Below, piece after piece: positions 42,974-51,348 of a DNA stretch of 64,000 bases; position 1 is the first letter of the stretch; every line of letters starts with the position of its first letter. Source of the stretch: Methanococcoides methylutens (lineage in GTDB: Archaea > Halobacteriota > Methanosarcinia > Methanosarcinales > Methanosarcinaceae); assembly GCF_000765475.1 (NCBI RefSeq), contig NZ_JRHO01000002.1, positions 1-64,000 on the forward strand, read 5' to 3'. The notes beneath the pieces were generated by a model, which saw nothing but the letters and a program-made list of their open reading frames with translations, was not told where the DNA came from and made no database searches. The translations under genes were made by a program, and so were the position numbers.

Positions 42974-44887
42974 ATGAGTTTAAACAGTTGGAAAATTACT
43001 GTATTGACCGTTTGTTTATTGATCACAGGGATGGTGATCCCCGTCTCTGCATTCGCTCCATCGATCAATGCTCAATATGATATTTATGATGAACTGACCG
43101 TAGAAATGCCAGATAATGAACTATACGTACATGACGAGATTATTGTCAAGTTCAGTCCCGGTGTTTCAGAGGAAAAGATCGCAAACATAAATGCCAGAAA
43201 CGGGGCTAAAGTAAAATACACAAGCCAGTATGCCGGTTTCAAGGTGCTGAAGATTCCTGAGAACAGGAACGCTGAAAAGATGGTAGAGATGTACAGTAAG
43301 AATCCAAATGTGGAATATGCTGTCCCAAATGCTATCATGACTGCTTTTGCTGTGAATGATCCATATTACCACTACCAGTGGAATTTGCACAGTACATATG
43401 GGATCAATGTTGAACCTGCATGGGAAATTACCACTGGCGATGGTGTTGTCGTAGCTATACTTGATACCGGAGTTGCCCAAAATGCTCCTGACCTCGAAGA
43501 CACAAACTTCGTTTCTGGATACGATTTCATAAATCGAGATAATGATCCAAGCGATGATCACTCCCATGGAACCCACGTTGCAGGAACCATTGCACAAAGT
43601 ACCAACAATGGAATTGGGGTAGCAGGAGTTGCATATGATTGCTCCATCATGCCCGTAAAAGTGCTTGGTGCTGACGGAAGTGGAAACCTTGCTCAGTTGG
43701 TGGAGGGAATATACTTTGCAACCGATAATGGTGCAGATGTTATAAGCATGAGTCTTGGTTACCCACCTAGGTATTACCCTGGTGTGGCCTTAGACAATGC
43801 ACTTGAATATGCAGACGAAAAGGGTGTTACCATTGTAGCTGCTGCAGGTAATGACGGAACACGTTTCATTAGCTACCCTGCTGCTTACGATAAATGTATT
43901 GCAGTCGGAGCAACCGGTTATGATGGAAACTTAGCACCATATTCGAATTATGGACCAGGACTTGATGTGGTAGCACCTGGTGGTAATACAGGACAGGACC
44001 TGAACAACGATGAATATGGAGACGGCATACTTCAGAACACTTTTGACCCAAGCACCCAGGTATTTAGTTACTACTTCTTCCAGGGTACTTCCATGGCAAC
44101 ACCACATGTTTCAGGTGTTGCAGCTTTATTGATATCTCAGGGTGCTTCCAACGATGAAGTTAGAACTGCACTTGAATCAACTGCAATGGATCTTGGAAAA
44201 AACGGCTGGGACACAGCCTATGGATATGGTCTTATTGATGCAAAGGCTGCACTGGACTCTCTGAACGCTGTACCTCTTGAGAATATAGCTCCAACTGCTT
44301 CTATAAATGCTCCATACAGTGGTGTTGTAGGAGAAGCAATAGCATTTGATGGGTCTGGATCGAGCGATTCTGATGGATCAATCGTTTCCTATGACTGGAA
44401 CTTTGGAGATGGTGGCACAGGCAGCGAAATTGCTCCAACATATACATACGATTCGGTTGGAAGCTATACAGCAACGCTCACAGTAACGGACAATAATGGT
44501 GCACAGGACACAGATTATGCTCAGATCACTATTACTGCTGCAGATACTACAAAAGAACAAATGCACATCAGTAGCATAACAATGAACACTGTCCAAAACA
44601 AAGTGCGTAATAGTCCTTTTGTCTATGCTGAAGCAACCGTGACAGTTGTAAATGAAACAGGATATCCTGTGGAAAATGCTGTAGTTACAGGACAATGGAC
44701 TGGAAGTGCTAACAACATTGACTTTGGTCCAACCGGAGAATTTGGGGATGTAACATTATCTTCAGACAATGTTAGATTAAAGAGAGATGCCTTAACATTT
44801 ACTTTCACTGTAAATGACGTTACTTGTCTTGGATATGAATGGAATGTTTCGTCCTCCACATTGGAGAGTACAATAGGATATATCTAA
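42974..44887 (+). CDS. Secreted subtilisin-family protease with PKD domain
   Basis: 637 residues. A signal peptide (LTVCLLITGMVIPVSAFA) is followed by an I9-like propeptide (EIIVKFSPGVSEEKI) and a subtilase domain with the full triad: Asp in VAILDTGVAQ, His in HSHGTHVAGT and Ser in GTSMATPHVSG. A PKD domain follows (SINAPYSGVVGEAIAFDGSG... YDWNFGDG), then a C-terminal beta domain of about 110 residues (EATVTVVNETGYPVENAVV). The start at 42974 follows AGAGGT. It acts outside the cell, perhaps on surface proteins or for nutrient peptides. Confidence 0.92.
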   Translation: MSLNSWKITVLTVCLLITGMVIPVSAFAPSINAQYDIYDELTVEMPDNELYVHDEIIVKFSPGVSEEKIANINARNGAKVKYTSQYAGFKVLKIPENRNAEKMVEMYSKNPNVEYAVPNAIMTAFAVNDPYYHYQWNLHSTYGINVEPAWEITTGDGVVVAILDTGVAQNAPDLEDTNFVSGYDFINRDNDPSDDHSHGTHVAGTIAQSTNNGIGVAGVAYDCSIMPVKVLGADGSGNLAQLVEGIYFATDNGADVISMSLGYPPRYYPGVALDNALEYADEKGVTIVAAAGNDGTRFISYPAAYDKCIAVGATGYDGNLAPYSNYGPGLDVVAPGGNTGQDLNNDEYGDGILQNTFDPSTQVFSYYFFQGTSMATPHVSGVAALLISQGASNDEVRTALESTAMDLGKNGWDTAYGYGLIDAKAALDSLNAVPLENIAPTASINAPYSGVVGEAIAFDGSGSSDSDGSIVSYDWNFGDGGTGSEIAPTYTYDSVGSYTATLTVTDNNGAQDTDYAQITITAADTTKEQMHISSITMNTVQNKVRNSPFVYAEATVTVVNETGYPVENAVVTGQWTGSANNIDFGPTGEFGDVTLSSDNVRLKRDALTFTFTVNDVTCLGYEWNVSSSTLESTIGYI

Positions 44888-44905
44888 ACAGTAAGGCAAA
44901 AATAC

Positions 44906-44924
44906 TGGTCTCAATGTGAGACCA
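44906..44924 (+). terminator. Hairpin terminator after the subtilase gene
   Basis: TGGTCTCA and TGAGACCA form a perfect 8-bp stem around ATG, followed by CCATTTTCTTTTTTCC. It lies 19 bases past the stop codon. Confidence 0.65.
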
Positions 44925-45116
44925 CCATTTTCTTTTTTCCGTTTTATTACAATAATCTGATCCTGCAGATTCTAATCCTTAAACCGGCAACAAAAACTTC
45001 TTTAATATTCACATAAGGAAGCTTTTATGCATTGAACTACAATAGCAATATAGAGAAAACACTAATAATAGACCGAACTGCATCACATTTGAGCACATCG
45101 TGGGGAACTCGCTAAA

Positions 45117-46055
45117 ATGTACGAACTCTTAATTCTACTGATAGGACTTGCAGGCCTGATGTTAGGAGCTGAACTTATCATCAAAGCAGCCCTGACCATC
45201 GCAGAACACTACAAGATCTCACATGCGTTTATCGGTCTTACACTACTAACTCTGGGAACCAACCTGCCGGAGCTTGTCATTAGCGTGACCGGTTCCATCC
45301 AGCGATCAATGGGAACCGAGACATCCGGACTTATCATTGGTGATTCAATAGGATCCTGCTTTGGCCAAATATGCATAACAATGGGCGTTGTCGGTATGTT
45401 TGGGGTTCTGACCTTAACAAAACGTGAACTTTCCAGGGACGGAGTGATGATGCTCGTCTCCGTTGCTCTTCTGTTCCTGACAGGACTGGATGGCACACTT
45501 AGCCGGACAGACGGCCTGATCTTTATTGGAGCTTATGCAGTCTATTTTTTCCTGTTATACAGGGAAGAAGAGGTCCACCAGAAATTCAAGAGTGCTCCGC
45601 CATTATACTTTACACGGACGATCCTTTCTATTAGTGCCGGTTTTGCCATCCTCATACTATCGTCCTATGCAGTTCTCAATAACGCACTATACCTGGCAGA
45701 TATGTGGGGGATCTCACAATCCTTCATAGGGATAGTACTCATCGGACTTGGAACTTCCCTCCCGGAGCTTGCACTTTCCTGGAGCAGTATCAGGAAAAGG
45801 GCCGTCAACCTCTCCGTGTTCAACCTGATCGGAAGCAATATATTCGACATACTGTTCACCCTTGGAGTAGGCAGTCTGATAAGCAGCTTTACCGTAAGTG
45901 AAGCTCTGGTAAGATTTGACATTCCAGCCTTGTTCTTCGTTTCACTTCTAGTTTTGTTGTTCTTCAGAAGGCATATGCAATTGAAAAAGAATGAGGCGTT
46001 TGTGTTGATAATGCTTTATGTGCTTTATATTGGCGTGAAGATCTATAGTCTGTGA
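45117..46055 (+). CDS. CaCA-family cation exchanger (Na+/Ca2+ or K+ type)
   Basis: 312 residues, ten helices in two inverted halves, each with an alpha-repeat: GLTLLTLGTNLPELVISV in the first and GIVLIGLGTSLPELALSW in the second, then IGSNIFDILFTLG. These contain the ion-binding Glu and Asn/Ser residues of the family. It exports Ca2+ or another cation using Na+ or H+. Monocistronic. Confidence 0.9.
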   Translation: MYELLILLIGLAGLMLGAELIIKAALTIAEHYKISHAFIGLTLLTLGTNLPELVISVTGSIQRSMGTETSGLIIGDSIGSCFGQICITMGVVGMFGVLTLTKRELSRDGVMMLVSVALLFLTGLDGTLSRTDGLIFIGAYAVYFFLLYREEEVHQKFKSAPPLYFTRTILSISAGFAILILSSYAVLNNALYLADMWGISQSFIGIVLIGLGTSLPELALSWSSIRKRAVNLSVFNLIGSNIFDILFTLGVGSLISSFTVSEALVRFDIPALFFVSLLVLLFFRRHMQLKKNEAFVLIMLYVLYIGVKIYSL

Positions 46056-46279
46056 GCTAATATCGGAAGTTAAAATGTCTCTTTTTAGTTCTTCGTATCT
46101 GGAAGGAACAAGTAGATAATTTTATATTTTACACACTCTTATTAAATGCATCTGAATTATTTTAGATATTTTATACATTGAGACAGTTAGATTCATTGAT
46201 CTTAAACATAATTCAGGAATCCAGATCTCATTAAATAATGTGCATATGGATCTAGAAATCGTTACAATAAAGGAATAAA

Positions 46280-46657
46280 ATGAAACATCCAAAGACTATC
46301 CAAAAAGGACTGGACTATATCGTAGCAATGGATGCAACAGAATTGTCTCCACTTGAGATCAGAGAGCTGCTGCGTAAAACAGTGACCAAACGCTTTGATA
46401 TCATCGATCAGATAATGTCAGCTGCCAGAAAGGAAGGTATCATAACTGATAAAGATGGCATGTGCCACTTCACTTATGAGGCAAACGATCTGGAATTTTA
46501 CAAACCAAAAATTATACGCTCAAAAGAGATCAACAGCTGTAGATGTTGTGGTAAGAGCATGAAAGAAAGTCACTACATAGAATTAAAATCCGGGTTGCTT
46601 GGTCCATACGGTTCCAAATGTGTCAGGAAGCTCTATCTGGATTATTTGTTTGAATAA
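46280..46657 (+). CDS. Small protein with HTH-like N-terminus and C-terminal zinc knuckle
   Basis: 125 residues. The N-terminal 75 residues are helical and charged (LSPLEIRELLRKTVTKRFDIID, IMSAARKEGIITD), and the C-terminal part has NSCRCCGKSM, then LLGPYGSKCVRKLY, which could bind Zn2+ with three or four cysteines. I do not recognise the family. A nucleic-acid-binding role is possible. It has its own promoter region with no linked neighbour. Confidence 0.6.
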   Translation: MKHPKTIQKGLDYIVAMDATELSPLEIRELLRKTVTKRFDIIDQIMSAARKEGIITDKDGMCHFTYEANDLEFYKPKIIRSKEINSCRCCGKSMKESHYIELKSGLLGPYGSKCVRKLYLDYLFE

Positions 46658-47080
46658 AAGTGATTTTATTTATATTTCACCCGATCTAAACAACCCTTTT
46701 ATCTGGATATCACAATCATCAGTAACCAGCCACCAAAAATCCTTTGTATCCCACCAAAAGTTGTACTCTGCAACTACATGCTATTATTTTGCTTTTGAAT
46801 TTCAAGAAAAAATCGAGATTATAGACTTATCCAACACCCCCCACCGAAACTAGCTTTAACCTAGAACCCAATATACTATATGGGTGTGGGAGTTGTATGT
46901 TAAAAAGCGAGTTTGGGGAAATTACGTGGGGCTGAGATGCCGCTAAAAGGTGGTATTTCAGATCTATGACTCCCACACTTCTTGTTCAACTCATTTTTCT
47001 TTGTTGCTGACCCTTCAGGGATCCATGATATGATCTTTCCGGAGCTTGGGCTCCATTCTGTTTTCATACCAATTCTATCA
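46658..47080. other. Intergenic region holding a structured-RNA candidate
   Basis: 423 bases between the small zinc-knuckle gene and azlD. The centre (46882-46980) folds strongly as RNA on the plus strand and is listed separately. Upstream AT-rich boxes (CTTTAA near 46852; ATATACTATAT near 46870) could be its promoter. The open minus-strand frame through this region has no protein character. Confidence 0.5.
46882..46980 (+). ncRNA. Candidate novel structured RNA, about 99 nt
   Basis: An outer stem of up to 16 bp joins 46882-46897 to 46965-46980; ten central pairs (GTGTGGGAGT with ACTCCCACAC) are Watson-Crick and the rest are mostly G-U. Inside, 46932-46944 and 46949-46961 form a 13-bp hairpin with an AAAA loop. 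It includes several G-U pairs that would be C-A mismatches on the other strand, which points to a plus-strand transcript. The 34-base 5' internal segment is purine-rich (GAGTTTGGGGAAATTACG). It is no known riboswitch, tRNA, SRP or RNase P RNA that I recognise, and no gene follows it on the same strand, so it seems to be a stand-alone RNA. Confidence 0.5.
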
Positions 47081-47425
47081 TTATCCAAATAGAATTGAAA
47101 AAACATCCAACTGCACCAGCATCATATACAGCCCTGTTCCTGCAAAGATGCTGAGCATTGCATTGCGTTTCCAAAAGTGCAGGGCCATTACAGCTGTTAT
47201 TGTGAATATCTCCGGGACTCCGTATGGAGCACAAAGCCACTGTACATCCTTCAGGCAGTAGATCACGAGCAGCAGGAGGATCATCGGGGGAAGGTTCTTC
47301 TCGATGGTGGAGAGGATCTGCGGGGGAGCTCGCGTATTAAAGAATACAAAAGGAATAGCCCTTGTCGCAAAGGTTGCCACTGCTACTACTGCTGTAACGA
47401 CTAGTAAATGTGCCGGATCTTCCAT
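47081..47425 (-). CDS. azlD: AzlD-family branched-chain amino acid transport subunit
   Basis: 114 residues with four helices and the AzlD pattern (VVAVATFATRAIPFVFFN, LPPMILLLLVIYCL). AzlD is the small partner of AzlC in an exporter of branched-chain amino acids or analogues. Its ATG overlaps the azlC stop by one base. Confidence 0.9.
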   Translation of the reverse strand: MEDPAHLLVVTAVVAVATFATRAIPFVFFNTRAPPQILSTIEKNLPPMILLLLVIYCLKDVQWLCAPYGVPEIFTITAVMALHFWKRNAMLSIFAGTGLYMMLVQLDVFSILFG

Positions 47426-48168
47426 TATGGGATCTCCTCCTGATCAGGGTTCTGATCTACAATATTTCCGATATCACGGTCTTCCTGGACGAACCTTTCA
47501 TGTGCTATCAGGATGAGGGTGCCGATGAAAATTGAGAACAGCAACATGTTTTCAGGACTGAAGAGCATCAGTGAAATGATACCTGCACCCATGGCTGCCA
47601 TGAACGGAAAACGGGACCTTGAAGCATGGTACTGCTCAATGGTCAGCACCACGAACAGTGTAGTAAGCACAAAGGTCATTCCTTCCAGGCGGAGATCAAG
47701 TACTGAACCAAGTACAGCTCCAAGGACCGAACCCAGGATCCAGTATGAGTGGTCAAGCACAGTTATGTAAAAGTAGAACTTTCCCTTTGACCCTTCGTCC
47801 GGGGCTTTGGTGGTTGTAAGAAGAGCATAAGTCTCATCGGTAAGGGCGAAGATGAGGTAAGCTTTGATCTTTCCGACACCGGAGAACTTTTCCAGCAAAG
47901 ACAGGCCGTAGAAAGAATGCCTGAGATTGATCAGCAGTGTGGTAATGCCAAATTCTGTGAGGCCTGCACCGGCTGCCAGCAATGCAACTGCAATGAACTG
48001 GCCTGCACCGGCATAGATGAAGATGCTCATCAAGGGTGCATATATCCAGTGGTAGCCGGCTCCTTCGAGAAGGAAGCCAAAAGCCATACCTAATGGGATA
48101 TATCCCAGGAAGACCGGTAGCGTTGTCTTGAGGGCACTTGTGAAGAGACTTTCACTCTGCTGACTCAT
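47425..48168 (-). CDS. azlC: AzlC-family branched-chain amino acid exporter
   Basis: 247 residues, about seven helices. It shows LPVFLGYIPLGMAFGFLLEGAGY, YAGAGQFIAVALLAAGA and LLINLRHSFYGLSLLEKF, the AzlC signatures, and a conserved FALTDETYALLTT. It forms a two-gene operon with azlD and lies at its 5' end. Confidence 0.92.
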   Translation of the reverse strand: MSQQSESLFTSALKTTLPVFLGYIPLGMAFGFLLEGAGYHWIYAPLMSIFIYAGAGQFIAVALLAAGAGLTEFGITTLLINLRHSFYGLSLLEKFSGVGKIKAYLIFALTDETYALLTTTKAPDEGSKGKFYFYITVLDHSYWILGSVLGAVLGSVLDLRLEGMTFVLTTLFVVLTIEQYHASRSRFPFMAAMGAGIISLMLFSPENMLLFSIFIGTLILIAHERFVQEDRDIGNIVDQNPDQEEIP

Positions 48169-48386
48169 AATTCTTGTACACCTTTTGAATTTAAGGATAT
48201 ATTAGCTATTTACTTTCCAAAGTGGGAAATAAAGTGCAAGAAAAGAATTGATTGTATTTATGTTTTATTAAATTAGACTAAGAAGATGAATATCAAGAAC
48301 AAAATTTGTTATCAGAATGATAACTTCTCAATAAAACTAAATAGTATACAATTCAATTTATTTGTATAACTAAATGGGGGAATTTA

Positions 48387-48776
48387 GTGGAACCAGATGT
48401 ATTTAGAACTTTATCTAACCTTTCACTTTTCTTACAGGTACTAGCATTTCTAATGCTAATATATGCGATCAAGCAGAAGACAGAGGGCATAGATAAACAT
48501 GCAAGAGGAGCATCACTTGCTGTTTACACAATTATCCCTACTATCCTGTTCATGTTCTATTCGATCAGTCAGGGTTTTCAGCTGGCATCCTATGGCATTG
48601 TGCTGATCCTGCACAGGCTTCTGGGGTCAATTGTTATACTTTTCATAATACTTTTCGTTACCAACAGATGGAGATTCAAAAAGAAAGTTCACATGGATAT
48701 TGCAACTGGATGCTGGGCAATAACATTGCTTCTTGGAATTGCTGTGTACCTGATATCCTTTGGATACATAAGCTGA
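48387..48776 (+). CDS. Four-helix membrane protein (DUF420-like)
   Basis: 129 residues with four membrane helices (SLFLQVLAFLMLIYAIK; LAVYTIIPTILFMFYSI; IVLILHRLLGSIVILFIILFV; WAITLLLGIAVYLISFGYI). His residues at helix ends (IDKHARG, LHRLLG) recall DUF420/cytochrome b561-like proteins, but haem binding is unproven. The start is a GTG with GGGGGAA upstream. Confidence 0.55.
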   Translation: MEPDVFRTLSNLSLFLQVLAFLMLIYAIKQKTEGIDKHARGASLAVYTIIPTILFMFYSISQGFQLASYGIVLILHRLLGSIVILFIILFVTNRWRFKKKVHMDIATGCWAITLLLGIAVYLISFGYIS

Positions 48777-48871
48777 AATCATAATATCAAGAATTGGATC
48801 TGTTGCAGTTCTTTCTGTCAGCAGATGCAATTCCAAGGACGGTACTCCTGAGACTCAAAGGAGGATCGTTT

Positions 48872-49489
48872 TTGATCATTGGGGGAATTATCACGATCAA
48901 AGAAAATTATAACCTGTTCCTTGGAATTATCAAAAAAATAGATTCATTGTTCTACAGTCCTGTTCCTGAAGTATCTGATGAAGATCAGATCGAATGGGAA
49001 GTATCTGCTCTTCAATTGAAGAAAGGAGATAATTTGATAATTTCAGGTAGAACGAAACCTGAAAGAAGCATAAAAATGAATGTCAATTTTGAGATTCAAA
49101 TTCCTGTAAACGATCAAAAATATGAGCACAGGTTTGATGATGTAGCAATAACTTCGATTCCAAACGAGTTTCAGGTTGTAGCTCAAACTGTAAAAAATAT
49201 GACATTCACAGTTCAAATGTTGATACCTTTTAAGCAGCATAGAGACGCTGAAAATGGAAAGGCAATATATGTTGATAAAAATGTTCCTACAGGAAACTAT
49301 GACATAACCATAAAAGGTGAAACTGATGAAGATATTGAGAACGTGCTATTAAACGTTAAAGCTTCCCAAACAATTGTTTCAGACAGCAAAGGCGATTTTA
49401 TTTGCGAATACTCAACAAAACCATTCCCAAATGGAACTGTCGACTTGTTTTTAGGCCAAGAAAAAAAAGAAATAAAGATAATCCTCTGA
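48872..49489 (+). CDS. Uncharacterised membrane-anchored beta-rich protein
   Basis: About 205 residues. One N-terminal hydrophobic segment (IIGGIITIKENYNLFLGII) is followed by a beta-rich external-type domain (EWEVSALQLKKGDNLIISGRT, EFQVVAQTVKNMTFTVQML, TGNYDITIKGETDEDIENVL). AAAGGAGG seven bases ahead of the TTG at 48872 favours this start; the frame is open to a TTG at 48794. I do not recognise the family. It may be co-transcribed with the four-helix protein before it and ends in a terminator. Confidence 0.6.
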   Translation: MIIGGIITIKENYNLFLGIIKKIDSLFYSPVPEVSDEDQIEWEVSALQLKKGDNLIISGRTKPERSIKMNVNFEIQIPVNDQKYEHRFDDVAITSIPNEFQVVAQTVKNMTFTVQMLIPFKQHRDAENGKAIYVDKNVPTGNYDITIKGETDEDIENVLLNVKASQTIVSDSKGDFICEYSTKPFPNGTVDLFLGQEKKEIKIIL

Positions 49490-49507
49490 AAAACAGAGGA
49501 TTTTACT
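49480..49507 (+). terminator. Hairpin terminator overlapping the stop codon
   Basis: AATCCTCTG and CAGAGGATT make a perfect 9-bp stem with an AAAAA loop, followed by TTACTATTTTT. The stop TGA of the upstream gene is inside the stem-loop. Confidence 0.7.
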
Positions 49508-49521
49508 ATTTTTGGTTTCAA

Positions 49522-49785
49522 TTATTTTTTGCTCATGAGAGACATGAACTTGGTTGATTCCATCACAGGAACACTCTCAATATAGCATACATCCGACCAT
49601 GGAAGGTTGAATGCTGCAAAAGCCTCTGCATCGTCACACTCATACAGGATAAAATATCTGGATCCTGTCAGATCGACCCACTGATTGACGATAGTTATTC
49701 CTGCAGGCACCTTGATCTCTTTAAAGTGCTCAAGTATCTTATCACGGTTCTGTGGTTCCCATGAACTAATTTCCATATATAACAT
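49522..49785 (-). CDS. DUF3303 family small protein, copy 2
   Basis: 87 residues, starting MLYMEISSWEP. It is nearly identical in its second half to the neighbouring gene (DLTGSRYFILYECDDAEAFA and FNLPWSDVCYIESVPVM). It is predicted as a small ferredoxin-like alpha/beta barrel dimer (DUF3303), function unknown. GGGGGAG lies six bases before the ATG at 49785. Confidence 0.85.
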   Translation of the reverse strand: MLYMEISSWEPQNRDKILEHFKEIKVPAGITIVNQWVDLTGSRYFILYECDDAEAFAAFNLPWSDVCYIESVPVMESTKFMSLMSKK

Positions 49786-49864
49786 ATTCTTCTCCCCCAT
49801 TTTGAATTTAACACTTGTCTTTCTGCATTGTCTTCAAATTATTTATTTTCAATAATCTCTGATA

Positions 49865-50131
49865 TCAGCTCTTTTTGCTCATTAATGATATGAATTCGGT
49901 TGATTTCATTACAGGAACCGTGTCAATGTAGCACACATCCGACCATGGAAGATTAAATGCTGCAAAAGCTTCTGCATCATCACACTCATATAAGATGAAA
50001 TACCGAGATCCTGTGAGATCAACCCATTGATTGTGGACTGTTACTCCGGCAGGCATCTTCAGTTCTTTAAAGTGTTCAAGTATCTTATCACGATTCTCTG
50101 GTTCCCAGGTGCTTATTTCCATGTATAGCAT
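49865..50131 (-). CDS. DUF3303 family small protein, copy 1
   Basis: 88 residues, starting MLYMEISTWEPENRDKILEH. It is the upstream member of a tandem pair of DUF3303 genes that differ mainly in residues 26-36 and at the C-terminus. It follows the terminator of the FAS1 gene, so it probably has its own promoter just after 50140. Confidence 0.85.
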   Translation of the reverse strand: MLYMEISTWEPENRDKILEHFKELKMPAGVTVHNQWVDLTGSRYFILYECDDAEAFAAFNLPWSDVCYIDTVPVMKSTEFISLMSKKS

Positions 50132-50170
50132 ATTCATTTCTCCACTTTTAGTTTTAAATTCAGATCATAT

Positions 50171-50199
50171 AAAAAAAATGAGATTCAAAAGAATCTCAT
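50171..50199 (-). terminator. Intrinsic-type terminator after the FAS1 gene
   Basis: On the minus strand ATGAGATTC-TTTT-GAATCTCAT forms a perfect 9-bp stem followed by eight T residues, a textbook rho-independent shape. It starts 9 bases after the FAS1 stop codon. Confidence 0.75.
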
Positions 50200-50207
50200 G
50201 GTAGATA

Positions 50208-51122
50208 TTATGGTATCAGTACTGCGTCAATGACGTGTATGACCCCATTACTTGCTTCAATATCTGTAATCACAACAGTTGCATCATTGACCATTACACC
50301 ATCGTCTGTTACAGTGAATGTAATTTCACTTCCCTGTACAGTTTCAGCTGAATCCATTGTTACAACATCTGCTGCCATGTATTCACCTGCAACCACGTGG
50401 TAGGTCAGTACACCTGCAAGAGCCTCTTCATCTGCAAGTAATGCATCAAGAGTTCCTTCAGGTAATGCTGCAAATGCTTCATCTGTTGGTGCAAATACTG
50501 TGAAAGGACCTTCACTTCTCAGTGTCTCCTCAAGACCGGCAGCCTGGACAGCCTGTACCAGAGTTGTAAATGAACCTGCATCTATTGCAGTATCAACGAT
50601 GTCCATTTCTTCCTCTGCTTCTTCCTCCATCATTGAAGGTGGAAGGAGCACCTTATCGATAACATGGATCACACCGTTGCTGGTCTCAATATCAGCCTGA
50701 ACAACATTTGCATCGTTTACTTTTACACCATCCATGGTATCAAAAGTAACTGATTCACCCTGGACAGTTTCTGCAGATTCCAGACCTGCAACGTCTGCTG
50801 CCATGACCTCACCTGCAACCACATGATATGTCAACACAGCTGCAAGGGCCTCTTCGTCTGCAAGTAATGCATCAAGAGTTCCTTCAGGCAATGCTGCAAA
50901 AGCCTCATCTGTTGGTGCGAATACTGTGAAAGGACCCTCTCCTCTCAATGTATCCTCAAGTCCGGCGGCCTGTACTGCCTGTACAAGAGTAGTAAATGAA
51001 CCAGCGCTCACTGCCGTGTCCACAATGTCCATTTCTTCCTCCTCAGGTTCACTGGTAGTACAACCTGACACTAATACTATTGTTGCTAAAAGCAAAGCTA
51101 CTAATATTTTTACCATTTTCAC
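50208..51122 (-). CDS. Lipoprotein with two fasciclin (FAS1) domains
   Basis: 304 residues. The signal peptide ends in a lipobox (VLVSGC). Two FAS1 domains of about 135 residues (about 30-165 and 175-304) follow an acidic spacer each ([11 protein letters not shown]). The domains are almost identical at their starts ([36 protein letters not shown]), pointing to a recent internal duplication. FAS1 domains mediate adhesion on the cell surface. The GTG at 51122 has GGGGGG six bases ahead; an ATG lies two codons later. Confidence 0.9.
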   Translation of the reverse strand: MKMVKILVALLLATIVLVSGCTTSEPEEEEMDIVDTAVSAGSFTTLVQAVQAAGLEDTLRGEGPFTVFAPTDEAFAALPEGTLDALLADEEALAAVLTYHVVAGEVMAADVAGLESAETVQGESVTFDTMDGVKVNDANVVQADIETSNGVIHVIDKVLLPPSMMEEEAEEEMDIVDTAIDAGSFTTLVQAVQAAGLEETLRSEGPFTVFAPTDEAFAALPEGTLDALLADEEALAGVLTYHVVAGEYMAADVVTMDSAETVQGSEITFTVTDDGVMVNDATVVITDIEASNGVIHVIDAVLIP

Positions 51123-51348
51123 ATGTCGCCCCCCTTGGCCACTAAATAAATTATACATGTCAACTTTGTAATTTATACTATATATAGCTTTTTAATCTAT
51201 TTTTGAGAGATTATACATAAACTGAATTGAAAATTAAGGGTTCTCTTGTATTCTATTATAATAAATACCCTCAAAATATTCCGGAGAAACTCGAATTTCT
51301 GAAGCAATCGTCAGATAACTTATTTTCTAATAATAAAATTAAAAAATC

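Noticed and set aside
43166-43597. Minus-strand ORF of 143 residues inside the subtilase gene
   Set aside because: Antisense to the catalytic domain of an intact protease.
46900-47106. Minus-strand ORF across the structured RNA candidate
   Set aside because: The sequence has no protein character, and the G-U pairing shows the plus strand as the RNA strand.
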